Below are positions 1-12,900 of a stretch of 64,000 nucleotides of DNA, one piece after another. Made by a program: the position numbers and the translations under genes. The stretch spans positions 18,068,577 through 18,132,576 of the forward strand of contig NC_092582.1 of assembly GCF_037975245.1 (NCBI RefSeq), in the 5' to 3' direction. Origin of the DNA: Apostichopus japonicus. Lineage: Eukaryota > Echinodermata > Holothuroidea > Aspidochirotida > Stichopodidae. Below the pieces are notes generated by a model that saw nothing but the letters and a program-made list of their open reading frames with translations, was not told the origin of the DNA and did no database searches. Every line of letters begins with the position of its first letter. Within the stretch, counting starts at the first letter, position 1.

Positions 1-108
1 GGTTATCATTGACCAAGGGTAGTATAATGTCTGTAAAGCGCTTTGAGACCTATTGCTGGTGTAAAGCACTATATAAAAATCAAATATTATTATTATTATT
101 ATTATCAG
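1..108 (+). repeat. SINE/LINE 3' tail with ATT microsatellite
   Basis: GTAAAGCGCTTTGAGACC...TAAAGCACTATATAAAAATC followed by (ATT)n. The same AAGCGCTTTGAG...GCTATATAAA motif recurs at 26700-26755, so it is a dispersed 3' tail. Confidence 0.6.
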
Positions 109-1087
109 ATAGAATTAGAGAATCACCTCAGAGACATTGCACTCATCTGTCAGTTTCTTCCCCTTGACGGTGGTGTTCATCAACCTTACAAAGCCCATGT
201 AATCACTATATGCCTTGCAAATAAAATGTATAAAAGAACAGATTAACAGTTAAAGATGTTGTATATAATTACACCACATCATGCTATTTATATGGGGAAA
301 AACATCATGTTGGCTATAGTTTGAAACAAAAATATCATGTTATATTAGTGTTACTAGAATATGTAAGAAAATGAATTAATATTTATAACTTGAGCCTGGA
401 CTGAGAAGAGAATGTCATAGTTTCTTTGACCTTAACATAACTTTCCAGAAATGAAAACATATTTTAATTCCGCATCTTTTTTTCAAGGAAAGTGTCATAT
501 TTACAAAATGAAGAAGAGACAAATAAGGTTGTCGAACTTCATATGAACGATAATTTCTAGATTTGCCAAATGCTTCAATTTTTGCGCATTTGATTAGTTT
601 AGAAAAGTAACAGGTTCTCCTCTTTAAGGTCAAATTACAGGAATATTCCAGGATTGGTTTTTTTAAATTTCAAGCAGACTAGCCACTCCTACAATTCTCT
701 GTAGTTAGACATCAATGCATGGGAACACATCTCAATATACATATATTTATGCCTTAACAGATATACTATCCAATTACCACTTACCTGGGATTTCTTCCAC
801 GTTGCCAAATCTGCTACATTTTTAATTTGTTTCGTTGGTTCTTGAAACACCAAATCAGACATTGTAAAATCTGCAGCAGGAACAGAGAATTTATTTGTTC
901 TTTTATCAATTTACATCACATGATTGTTTGCAAGAAACAAGATTTGCCAAACTGCTTACATATGATAAGTGAATACTCATGTAGTATTTAATCACATTCG
1001 ATATGTGTTCAAACATGTTTCAATAAATCTAAACCAGAACATTTTTTGGCATTTAAAGATGAACTAGTGTAATATGCATAGTACGTT

Positions 1088-1178
1088 GTGAAAGTTGTAA
1101 TCCATAAGCCCTTGCGGGCTTCTCCCACATTCGTGGTCACTTACTCGTCGTAAAATTAACTCCTGATTATTATTATTA
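1088..1178 (+). repeat. SINE-like 3' tail
   Basis: CCCTTGCGGGCTTCTCCC followed by AAAATTAACTCCTGATTATT and an ATT microsatellite. The tail resembles that of the SINE at 5631-5812. The tRNA-like head is missing. Confidence 0.4.
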
Positions 1179-2260
1179 ATAGCCCTTGGTCATAGTGTCT
1201 ATTATTATTAGCCCTGTAGAATGTACTGGTACAGACTGTTGACATGTGTTCTCACAAAGTGGAACTGACTGCTTTAATTTTTATATTCACATGTGGACAT
1301 GGAACCGTGAACAATTTTATATGCAGCGGCCTCTTCCACACACTTCTTGGCCCTACTAGCGTTAGTAACTGTAGTTGTATATTTGTACACGCTCATACAT
1401 TCAGTGCACATGTAATTCAAGGAAATGCTCACAGACCTTTGTCCCATGGTGGTAACAGCCCACATTTGTAACAATAGGACTGGCTTACATGCATGTGAAT
1501 ATGACTTTGTCAGTGATGAGCTGAGGAAACTTAATGTAAAAATGTGATTTTTAGACTAATTGTGAACCATCTTTTGTCAAAATTTCCATAATCACGGGCA
1601 GTCTTTTGTGGCAGCTAAGTGAGCAGGAGGCTTGCTTGTAAACTTTAAAGAAAATAATGTTGAAGGTTTTAACACCCCATCCTAATTGGTTACTGTTTTG
1701 TAGTAATAATAAGAAGAAAAAAGCAACTTGCTGCTTATTGAAAACTATTGTCTAATATTATAGGATTATCAATCCAGTAACTTACAACACATAGAATATG
1801 TCTGAACATTTGTACAGTGTATTTTGATGTCAAACTTTGGCCCCAGACTGTACTAAAAGTTATTTCTTAATGTGGGGAACTAAGATGGAAGCACTGGATA
1901 TGTGCTGAACATACAAAGTGTCAGCTACATTTTCGTGGAAATAGGCATATCATATTATAAGAACATCATGTAGGCTAGTCAGTGCATCAAGTCCTATGGG
2001 CATCATCTCTACTTTGCAGTCTGGCTCAGGTCTAAATTAGGCTTACAACACTCAACAGTTACTTAGACTAAATACACTATATAGTAAAGGCTTCATAATT
2101 GATGCACCCTCGTAATTGACGCACCTTCAAATATTACTAGCAACGATACAGCAGGCCACCTAAACATTTTGCAGTCAAGCAGAATTACATATTTCATGAG
2201 CTTGAATCCATTTCAGCTATTTGCTGACCAAATTGTGGTTTTTCTTAAGCTTTTAACACC

Positions 2261-2283
2261 CTCCCCCCCCCCCCCCCCCCCCC
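2261..2283. repeat. Poly-C tract
   Basis: Cytosine run of about 20 bases. Comparable C or G runs occur at 15103, 24495, 28252, 28625, 30793 and 56183. Confidence 0.9.
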
Positions 2284-2746
2284 GTTTGAACGTTTTTTGG
2301 GCATTTGGAAATCTTACACCCTAAAAGTAACCAACATTACCTCAATATGATACCACTACTCTCTGAGACCTGACCTGTCCGAGCTTAGAGGCTCAAAGCA
2401 TAGCAAACAACATCCAAAGTCAATGGATGTATACTAAGGCCTATACTACAGTTAGCTTATCGACGAATGTGTCAATTTAGGGGTATGAAAGAACTTGACA
2501 CGGCAGACATTTTGTGGTCAAATTCTGCTCAATTGTATGGTGCAGAAGCACAGAACACAGTTTGAGATCATTACATTTCTGAGGAACTACACATATGAAA
2601 AACACATTCAGTTGAGTGATTTGGATTTTTCCTTCATAGACACCGTTGATCAAATCCTTAAGTGTGTCAATTATGAGCCGACCATGAGCACTACTAATTA
2701 CTATAGCCAGCTATAGGCCTAGAGTAAGTTATGGAATACGAAGTGA

Positions 2747-3375
2747 TTATTCGCAGGGCAGCCCGGCGAATAACGTACACAGACACCTTATTCGCAGGGC
2801 TGTGACGATTTTGAAAATAGGTTTATTATTAGGTTTTGCTATTGATACCAGTCAGTTTAGGGGCCTTGAAAAAGCCAACCTTTTGGGCCCAAATAGTCTT
2901 AGCCACTTCATAAGCTAAATTTTGGAACCCCAGCAGTTCAATTTTAAAAGCTTATTTTAAGGGAGCTTATCTTGGGATTCCCCAAAAGCCGATATTGCCT
3001 GAAAGCCAATATGGTCAAGGGTGTGACACCCCCCCCCTCCCACACCTTTACATGCAAATGAGCAGTCACTCTGCAAAAACAAAGGTGAAATGAGGGATGA
3101 CATTTTTTATGTTGGTGGTACTAATGCTAGACTGGTTCAATCTTAAGGCCCTAGGCTCCCAAAACCAATCCTAACAGCATTGAGGTAGGAATCCCAAAGG
3201 CCAACAAATTCCTCAAAAATATAGAGGCTCCCAATAAAGACTCTCAAAAGGTAGCTGGTGCCCAAAAGCAAACTCGAATAGCCCCAAAAGTTACTGAACC
3301 CGTTAACCCAGTCTAAGGCTGCCCTGTGAATAAGGTGTATGTGTCTGGCTATTCGCAGGGCTGCCCTGCGGATAA
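2747..3375. mobile_element. MITE with long inverted repeats
   Basis: The left end TTATTCGCAGGGCAGCCC and the right end (reverse complement TTATCCGCAGGGCAGCCC) continue as inverted copies for about 55 bp, including a second TTATTC(G/A)CAGGGC block. The flanking DNA also resembles itself (TATGGAATACGAAG to the left, TATGGAATATGAGG to the right), so it may be part of the target duplication. Confidence 0.72.
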
Positions 3376-5630
3376 GCCCCACCTATGGAATATGAGGTCA
3401 TGTTGGCTAGCCTTAACTAATGCCTGGCTCCATCTAGACTAAGAGGCTAATGCATTAGCCTATACCACTAACAGTAACGTTAATAAATGAGGCTAGCAGC
3501 CGGGAGGTCTAGACAATGTGACACATACGCCTAGCTACGCTATGGTTCTAAATATTATAATATAGGCTATTTTACGCCTAGCTACGCTAAGTAACTGTAC
3601 TATAGTGTATAGCTGTGTAGTCACAGTAATGTAACTGTTGTTAACAATGGCGGCCTCTTTAAGTCTTAGCCTTACCCAATACTTGGTACGAGGGCAGAAA
3701 CGGTTGTAAAATAGTATAAAAATCTTCTTATTGAAACACTTTATCTCTCCATATATTAACTCTCTACTTGTTTTTACCTTGTTTCTTGTTATGATAATGG
3801 CAATGTCGCAATTGTATGCAAAATTTTGTCATATGATTGAGATGTTTATGTCAGTAATGGTTAACCTAAACATAACGAGCATACGCCATCGATGTCAAAG
3901 GGAATGAAACATGTACAAAAATATACGGCGCATGTACGAAACGAAATTGTAAACCATGATCAATCATTGAAACCGCATAACAAGAAATATTTATTTGAAC
4001 CGTAACTTGCTGCTGAATATGACAAATAATGGTCATTAATTCATGTATAAGCTTGAAATTCCCTATCACCCTCACAGTACTCAACCTGATCGAGGCACTG
4101 TATTGTTTGTCTTATTATATTTTATGCTCAAATCGTTACCTTGCTGAAAATGAATGCTAAGGTAATCCAATGATGTATCACCCTCCATGTTAGGAATGCT
4201 TTGGATGGCCAAACCCGCCAGAAAAGTTCATTTGAAAACTTGTAGCAATTTAACACACTAAACTGATGACTAGGATTTCAGGATAAGTAATAACCTTTGT
4301 ACTCTTTACTCAACATGTGCTAACCGAGGGTTGATTTGAGATCGTAATAGAAATACTTACGTCTTTCACTCGAGTTAAGAGGCGTCTAGAACAGAAAAGT
4401 TGATATTTGCCATGTTATAATGTAGGATATGTTGATTTTGCCTGTAGCCAGAAATTCTGAGTTGTGTGTGTAGGGGACAATTCTCCGTAAATCTTGGGAA
4501 GTGGCGTCCGAACAGAGAAGGGAAACAAGCTTTAGGTCAGAATCTATATACGGCTCTGTTAGGTTTTCGCTATAGCCTTTTCGTTTAGCTTCCTCAGCCT
4601 ATTTTCTGTACTTTTACTTTGTATGTTGTGTCGGTATGGCTGGTTATACGCGATCTGAAGTTTTCGACTTTCTCTACATCGACAATGCAAGTACAAGAGA
4701 TTATGAAGTTTTACAGACCCTTTCCAAGTGTTTTCTTTCATACCATGGGTCCGAACAGGGAAGGGAAGCAAGCTGCAGGTCAGAATCTATATACGGCTCT
4801 GTTAGGTTTTCGTTTAGCGCCCTCATTTTTCTGTACTTTTACTTTGTATGTTGTGTCGGTATCGCTGGCTATACGCGATCTGAAGTTTTCGACTTTCTCT
4901 TCATCGAAATGCAAGTACAAGAGATTACGAAGCTTTAAAGACCCTTTCCAAGTGTTTTCTTTCATTTCATGGGGGTGGGGTGGGTGGGGGTGTGGGGAGG
5001 GGGCTGGAACCTATGCCACAGAAACTTTAATTATCAAACTGTGATAAGAGTAACCCATAAGATATATTGCTTTTCTTAAGCAAAGTCAAGCTGAGAGTTT
5101 CTTCTGAAGTATAATTTGCTCTGCAGTTTGCAGTTGCCAGAGAAAGTAGTACTATATTAGTCCTTGGATAATATTAAATGAGTTTTGTTGTAGGTTTGTG
5201 GTTGAGATTGGAGAGGGATGGTTGTGCTTATTGTCCAGTCCTGTTGAGAAGCAATGTTCCATTGTAGGTTTCATGGTAGTTCTATGACATTGGCCTAGAT
5301 TTGTAGGGAAGATGTAGTCAGAAAATCAGGAAACTTCGGATTGATGTAAAGTAGATTTATTTCCTCTCTCTGTTTAACGATGAATGTTACGACGGTACTT
5401 AAACATTATGACTTGTAAAATCACATCTCCTTGGAGATTTGCTTTTGAATCCAGAAAGCAACTGCAATGTCTGGTATTTCCTGAATTTATAGAAAAAAAA
5501 AGACTGATCAGTTATTAAAATTTGGGATGGAATCTCAGAACTTTTGATAAACCGCAATCAAACATTTCTCAAGTAATAAGTATGTGCAAACAATTGATGT
5601 GGCCAGTCATAATGACTAATTGACATGTGC
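3376..5630. other. Non-coding spacer downstream of TRMT1L
   Basis: Apart from the 243-bp duplication at 4510-4980 I see no gene, RNA or transposon end here. Open frames are short and lack family features. Confidence 0.5.
4510..4980 (+). repeat. Tandem duplication, period 243 bp
   Basis: CAGAATCTATATACGGCTCT occurs at 4538 and 4781, and the surrounding ~235 bp match with small indels. Short open frames here overlap the duplication and show no protein family signal. Confidence 0.88.
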
Positions 5631-5812
5631 CGGTGCTGTGGCGGAGTGGATAAAGGGGTTGGCATTTGATGCAATGAGGCTTAGCAATCGGGAGGTTCCG
5701 GGTTCGATACCCGGTCGGGTCTTAGTAAGGTGGGTTTTTCATTCAAGAGCAATCTACAGTTTTCCCATCTGAATTGACTTTCTAAATTGAAAATAACTGC
5801 TGATTATGATTA
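5631..5812 (+). mobile_element. tRNA-derived SINE
   Basis: Contains RNA polymerase III promoter boxes: A-box TGGCGGAGTGG (5639-5649) and B-box GGTTCGATACC (5701-5711), with a perfect T-arm CCGGG/CCCGG. The acceptor stem does not pair, so it is not a functional tRNA gene. It continues into a non-tRNA body and an ATTATGATTAT tail. Confidence 0.72.
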
Positions 5813-6302
5813 TATCACAGATGCAGAGAGACAATACTGCTATATGTGCTTTATCACTTGAAGGGTAATGTATATAGGGCGCCATGTTAGATCCCAAAGG
5901 GAAACACCACACGCCTGTAACAATGACAGATGATGGGAGGAAAATTGTTCTTTCCTTCTTCTTCCAAATGTTATATCCCAGGTTACCATAGAAACATAAT
6001 GCACAGTATGAAGTATGCCATAATAAATGATATACAGTAATACTTGACTTATTCTTGACCAGATCCTTGATTAACTGGATCAGTCATAACATCATAGTAC
6101 TACCCTTATCACCACAGTCCAGTTCTTAAATAATTCCATTTACAAAAACAACACGATTTTGAATCCCAAACAACAAAGCAGTCACTATACACCTTGCCCA
6201 ATTCTGAAGCAAGCTTCACTGTGGCTATGTTACTTTATAAATTATGATATTTATTTCCAAAAATGGCAAGCTATCATAAGGAATAGGAAACTTGATTATA
6301 TG

Positions 6303-6683
6303 TCCATATCCAGGACAAACTGTTGTCATGCCTTGACTGGAAAGCCCAGGTTTTCCTATAGTTGCCTAGCAACACCCATCTGTATTGTCAAGAGCTACCC
6401 TTCATGAATCATTGCACTCTTGTTGAAGTGCTTGTATGTACTGTTGTATACTGGCCATTGTCCTTACACCATGAAGCTGGAAGATTATCAATGCTGCTTG
6501 GTGGCCCTTAGCTTTCAGATGGTGCTGAACTGTCTTCACCATGATGGTGAAGATTATCAATCCTGCTTGGTGGCCCTCAGCTTTCAGATCGTGCAGCACT
6601 GTCTTCACCACAACGATGGGGATTATCAATCCTGCTTGGTGGCCCTCTGTTTTCATAATATCCAGCACTGTCTTCACCATCAC
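6303..6683 (-). pseudogene. Duplicate of the TRMT1L last exon with three internal 69-bp units
   Basis: The minus-strand frame 6683-6402 repeats the exon 8 peptide. Three consecutive 23-residue units of the VKTVLxDLKAEGHQAGLII type (unit anchors on the plus strand at 6483, 6552 and 6621, period 69) are followed by one HGVRTMAS...QQYIQALQ tail and a stop. A fourth, deleted unit is visible at about 6690-6732. Flanking DNA is duplicated too: the GTTGCCTAGCAACA stretch beyond the stop occurs near 6361 and 6799. No splice acceptor in the right phase was found, so it is probably an exon relic, or lies in the 3' UTR, although the frame is open throughout. Confidence 0.72.
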
Positions 6684-6838
6684 GGTGGAGGATTGCTGGT
6701 TAATCGTCAGCTTTCAGAATGTCACACACTCCTTTCATTTCCATATCCAGACAATGTCAACTCCCGACTTGTCTGGAAAGGTCCAGGTTTAATTGTAGTT
6801 GCCTAGCAACATTCTTCCTTGTTGTGGCCAGCTAGCTT

Positions 6839-6974
6839 TCAAGAATCACTGCACTCTTGAAGTGCTTGCATGTACTGTTGTAAACTGGCCGTTGTCCTTA
6901 CACCGTGATGGTGGAAGATTGTCAATGCTGCCTGGTGGCCCTTAGCTTTCAGAATATCCAGCACTGTTTTCATT
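6839..6974 (-). CDS. TRMT1L: TRMT1L exon 8, last coding exon with stop
   Basis: Acceptor TTTTTCCCAAACAG. 1 nt completes the Arg codon from exon 7, then 44 codons and TGA at 6841-6839. Encodes MKTVLDILKAKGHQAA, HHHGVRTTAS and a short polar tail. GVRT matches the Trm1-family C-terminal motif. A diverged, partly amplified copy of this exon lies immediately downstream at 6303-6683. Confidence 0.9.
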
Positions 6975-9900
6975 CTGTTTGGGAAAAATGAAGTAAATAT
7001 TGCAGCATTAACTTTCATCATACTTAAACAACACTTACAGTTTTGTATTCTCTTAATGATTACAATGGATGGAAAACTCAGGCAGCTACTGTTTTATCAA
7101 TATTTAAATAAAGAAATGGCAAAGGACAACTTGTCCACAAGAAAATGACTTTGATATATTATGGAATCATTTCATAACATTTCAATCAATGGAGGTTTCA
7201 AAGTCACTGTAAGCATTTCTTTTCTAATCGTCTCAAATTTTGTGGCAAGATTTCAGTGAGAGGACACCAATTAAAATTTTATTTTGCTTGGTGTCTGTCA
7301 AAATTCATCCCTTAAGTAGGAGAGAATGTAAGTTATACTCTATGCTCTGGTGACATATTTGTGGCTGACATTTCCAGAAAAATGTTGTTAACAAAAAGCC
7401 AGAAACAAAGAACAATTTCCAAGATATCAAGTAGTGAATCTTTGAAAGAGTTCAACGTTGATTTGAAATGCAATCAAAGTTTAAGGAGCTGGGAAAAGTA
7501 CTATGGCAAGATTGTTCTTTTAAACTAGAATATCTCCCACGAGGCCAATATTTCTTTTAGCTGTTTTGGGGAAGTTGTTCTTCACAAAGATCTCTGTCAT
7601 ATAAATCAAAGATGATTGTTTGGTTTGTGTTCCCTTTAAGTTATATTCACAGGATAACAGAAAACATTTTTTTTTTACAGAAATAAGGGAAGCTTTCAAT
7701 TATTTATAAAATGCAAACTGAAATATGTGTAGAAGCATAAAAACATAAAATTCGAAGTAAAACGAAGACCAAAGAGAGAAAAATATAGAAAATAAAAATC
7801 ATTAATGTGCCAATTAACCTGTTGTATTACTGTATGACATATATTACCTTTGATTATTATAAGTAGTTGTTATTTAGGATTGCTGCCCTCTTTTCTTAAG
7901 AACAATATGTTTGTTTGGATGTGCTGTTAGTAACTTCTACCTGATTTATTGACATGACAACAACACGAGATAGAAAGCAGAATTACACATTGTATTACAC
8001 ATATTTTGTAAGAAGATAAAAGACAATACTTCATTACCTTGGCCACTTGCCCTTGTTGGGACAATGTTTAACCACAGTGAAATAGAAAGGGGTATGCATA
8101 GCTTGTGCAGAACTATCATTTTTGGAATTATCGTCCCTCTTCTCTTTAGCTTCTTCTTTGAGTTTATTCACGGATGGCTTCTTATTTTCCACTCCGGTCA
8201 GAGTATCTGCAACTTTGATCTTCTCCTTGTCGGAACACGAATATGTTTCTGCCATTACGCCTCTACCTATGACCGAGGTACCAGAGATATTTTCTGTCAC
8301 TGTGATGTTGGTCCTCTCTGGCTTCCATACATTATTCCTTTCTTCTTTACCATCTTTCGCATTACCGCGTGACCCTCCTTCGGTGATTTTCTCTTCAAGT
8401 TTTTGGTCGGCACTGGGTATTGTGGATCCTCCATCAGCCGTTTCTGAATCCTGTTTCCGAGTTTTTCGGTCATTTTCCCCATCCAAGTCAATCTTCCGTT
8501 TCCCCAAGGTCTGCAGTTTGCCATCTGTGTCCGGGTTACAACTTGACTGATTTCCTATCCTCGATTCTTCCGACATCTTCTCGAGGATGCTTCTAACCTC
8601 TTGACTTATGCCCGGTATTTCAGCGGAAAAGGTCTTCATATCGTCTACAAATACCTGGCTGAAAATACTTCCCGACCTAATAGGAGACAAACAAACCACT
8701 AGTTCTAACAATGTTTTTTAATGTTTTACAGATCTTATGAATGTTGAAAAGTTACAGTGACATTGCCTAAACCCCTCCCCCCCCTGATAGCTCACAACTG
8801 GAGCAAGAAGATAAGAAGAGAATGAATTGTTTTCATTATTGTCTAGTGAAGAAAGTTTCCGTATCTGAGAGCAAGTCTGAAAAGGGCAGTAGGGTGTGGG
8901 GGGGGGGGGGAGATGATGGCAACATGGCTTAAGGTCAACTTGGGGTAAAGAATATTGTATTCTCATTTTGATATCATGCTGGAGGAGAAATAAAGAACCC
9001 GGAAAGGAGTTCTGGTGACATAATTGTATCACTGGGCCCAACCTGGATCTCATAGCCTCTGTCTGAGGGTATTATGTTCATCTAAGCATTACCATCTCCT
9101 CAGCCAACAGATGAAAGACAACAGAACGACCAAACAGTTAATTAATTAGTCATTTGTGTACGTACCAAACAGGTCCCAGAAGGGATGCTGTTTTTCCTGG
9201 ATGTGCTTTGTAACATGAACAGTCAAGATTCTTATACAGGTTATCTGTAAAAACAAAACAAAAAGAGAATGATAATGAATAAACCACAACTATAATTGAC
9301 ATTATGGTACAGTGATTCCAAACAATTCAGGACCCATCTTCCAAGTTAACCTTTAGACAAAGATCTGTGCACATCCAAATATGAAAAATGTGTTAAGCCT
9401 TATGCCGGGGCTGTTGCTACACTTCTTTTTCTGAGGGGGAGGGGGGGGTCAATGCATTTCTAGGAGGCAGGTAGAATCTGTTTTTTACAACAACAACAAC
9501 AAATATTCTGACAGTTTTTCTGGTGGCCAGATAAACATATAGGTGGACCTAGGCTGCCCTGTGCCCCTCCCGTAACCGAAATACAACGTATCCGTTGGAT
9601 TCCAGGCTCTGAGTTTCAAAGAAAAATCACCTCGTCAAAGTGTATCGATTCAAATCAGGTGATTTAAATCGACTGGAAGTAATATGACACATTCCAGAGC
9701 AATTAAACTGAGAGCGCTCAGTGGTGGACTGATACTTCAAACACTGCTGCCGGCTCAGTAATGGTGGTGCCTGGGCCATGAGACAATTAGTGGCACATTT
9801 GGCGCCCCACAGAAACTATCACTTTGACAGCTCAAACCTGGTGGTGCCTTTGACACCTCAGATCCAGCAGCACGAGGCAGGGGTTCAGACGCGGCATTAA

Positions 9901-12900
9901 AGCCAGTAGGCCAATCGACCACTGAGTGTTCTGCAGAAAAGAAAGAGCTTTGTTCATACCTTCTGCTAACAATGACTCCTTCAGGAATGTTCTCTCTTCA
10001 CAGAGGTTACAGTGTAATAATCTACGGACCTGGCTCAAGCTTTCGTCGGCTTTCTTGTACCCTCGTCGCACCCTCACCGCGGTTAGGATGAAATGTTCCT
10101 TGGCAAATGCGAATAGGACTTCTAACCCTTTGTGACATCTCGCTGCTGCCCTTTGAGGAAGACAAGGATGTATATGCAGTTGGCAGGTGTAAGCCTAAAA
10201 GTAAACCCCACCCCCCCCACCCATCAATATTTTTCAAAAGTGCTTTTTTCTGATGGTTGTGACTTTCCATATTGTTTGCAGACATTTAGTGGTGTTCGGG
10301 TTAGAACAATTTAATTTTTAGAAAATTTTTTAAATGTTCTTTCAACAACAGAAACTTGCTACAAAGACACTGTGAAAAAGCACTGCTAAGGTGGTACTTT
10401 AGTCATAATATCTAAAGCAAAGTAGAACATATTAGCACACATTCTTCTGACATGCTCACTTAAATATGTCTATTTCACAACATGCAATACAGGTACAAGT
10501 ACCATGATGACAACACATGACAAATGGAATTTCTGGAACCTCTGGAATTGTGTACTTTAACCTTTTTATATTTACATTACCAAAAAGAATTCTTAAGATA
10601 ACTTAATGTTCATTGTTCTGATAACGACATCAACTGATTCTGTTATGATGATGAAAGGTATTGGTGAATATTTCATCTTCAGGAATTTTTTTATATCTAT
10701 TTTAAAATTCTTTTCTCGTAACTGTTTTATCTCTATTTTAATTTTTTTTTCTTCTTCAGAACACAACCTTTAAGTATTCTTAAGTAATAAAAACAGGCCT
10801 TTTGGTAGATATACCAGACGTACATGCCTCTGGCAAAAGGTCAAACCAGATGAAGGTTAGTGACCTGAAATGCTTGACTGTCGGGCCACCGTACTACTGT
10901 GTAGGGGGCAATAAATGAAAGTTAGAGGGCCCGACTTTTTGATCCTAGCAGAATGTTTTACCACGGATGTCTCTAGCCTGTGTCTGAAAGAGAGGTTGCT
11001 TGGATCCAAACATTAGGTCCTGTATTACCTTGATATATTTGACTTATTTCAATATTATACTTTTAAGTCCTGAGCAATTATCAATGTACGAGAGGTAAAG
11101 CAACCTGAACGCACCTGGCCAGAGATGCTAAGATCAACCGACATGCTAGCTCTGGTTGGTATTCGCATTTGATCACGTGACCGTTGTAGTGCCTCATCGT
11201 GACCTGCGGACATTTCCCGAGGAAAGCCGAAACATCGGTGGAGGTGACGGATAAGATACCGTCTTTGGGAAGGTTGCTGAAAGCGGCATCTAAGAAATTT
11301 ACTGATGACCCAAATGGATCCAGATGTCTGGGGAAAAAAATTAATAAAAATGAGGAAGACCTGCAGATTGTATATTCACGCCGGTGCCTTTATAGGGACT
11401 ATATGTTAACATAGAAATTGCTAGATATACAAGAATGGTCACAAAACCTTAAAAAAAAAAAACCTTACACGGAAGTTAAACCTAACAATGTTTTGACGTT
11501 TTGGACACACAAAAAACTGCATGGTAATCATATTAAACGTCACAACGGTGTTTCGTTCACACCTTTTTGATGGTGGCAACAATAGAGCAAGGCATTCTTC
11601 ACTGAATTTTAATACTGTCATTTGAAGTTCAGTTTAAACCAAACGACCACCATTTTGGGTGAAGTGTTAAAACAATCAGTGATAGCGTGGCAGGGACGCA
11701 AGAAGACTCTGACTGACGTAATTTGTATATATCGTAGTGGTGGCGTTAACAGAGTTACAAATCAGCTGTAGGGCCAGGCCTGACAAGGGGCGGGGCGGGC
11801 CGGGAGTCAAATGGGAACCCAGGAGAGTATGGATGAAGAGTAATTTCACAATATACTTTAAGTGAACCAGAATGCCTAGCATCGTGTGGTTCCTTGCTGT
11901 TGATTTTTGTCATTGAAATACAGAGTATTACATGGCTACATGCTTCATATTACATAACAACATTTCTTTATGCAAATGAGAATCAACAATCAACTCATAT
12001 TTGGGGGTTTCATACAGTAGAAAGTGTGTATAAATTTGTTTTAAACTAAATTAGGGATATGCAATCCATTCCCTTGTTGATTCATGGTGGATACAAGTAC
12101 AACCTTGGTAGTCTAAATAATGAGAGCTACCTCCTTATAAATATGCATGATATCAAATGCAACACACATCAGCATGTGCAGGCTATCTAGTACCAATATC
12201 ACCATAAAAGTTTGAGGAAATTCTGACTTTTGGTTGCAAGTTATTGCAATTTGAAGTTTTTGAAATTTGTCACACTGTGGCTTCATAAATATTCATGATA
12301 TAAGCACTAAAATAAATAGGTTTCCTGTGTAAGTATGGTCCACTCGTGTCCCAAGTATTTTCATAATAAATAATTCCCTTGTCAAGTTCATATTGTGCAT
12401 ACAAACTAAAGAGTCACACACACATATATACACACAGACAACACGCACGCACACACCCACACAAACATGCAATTTAAATGAAGCGTACATAAAGGAAGTA
12501 GGGGGGCGGGGGAAGGAGGAGGTAGGTGACAAATATGTCCCTGGGGCCTGACCTGACTGTTGACTGCTCTGGCTAGGGGCCCACTGCCAGGCTTTTACTT
12601 TGTGAACATGTGACACCACTGGTGGATGTAATTTAAGTAAACTAAATGAACTTATCGTCTCAGATTCCATGGCATGGATAACTTAGTGAGGTTTCCCTTT
12701 TGTCCTTGTTATTTACTAGTTAACATGGTTTGATTGGGGTATCTTCACCAATCCCTCACCCTTGACCCCCCCTCCCCCCACCCAAACTCACACTTGCTGG
12801 TTTATTTATGAGTTCAAGTTACTTTGAGAGATACAGTATTTCTAAGCAGAGCAAAGTTCATCACAAGTTTGTAAAAGTTCAACCTTTGCCCTTAAATTGA

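Noticed and set aside
4619-5044. 141-codon open frame and overlapping frames
   Set aside because: They cover a recent 243-bp tandem duplication; the repeated peptide is a by-product and frames overlap each other.
5631-5725. Functional tRNA gene
   Set aside because: A- and B-boxes and the T-arm are present, but the acceptor strands do not pair and a non-tRNA body follows, so it is a SINE head.
6402-7021. CARD-like domain in the KTVLDILKAKGHQA peptides
   Set aside because: The pattern superficially resembles a CARD helix, but continuity with exon 7, the GVRT motif and the phase show it is the Trm1-family C-terminus.
8122-8550. 142- and 102-codon plus-strand open frames
   Set aside because: Antisense shadows of TRMT1L exon 7.
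9832-9959. Extension of TRMT1L exon 5 to the donor near 9838
   Set aside because: It keeps an open frame but adds sequence without family similarity; the donor after 9960 joins exon 6 in frame and gives the conserved contiguous peptide.
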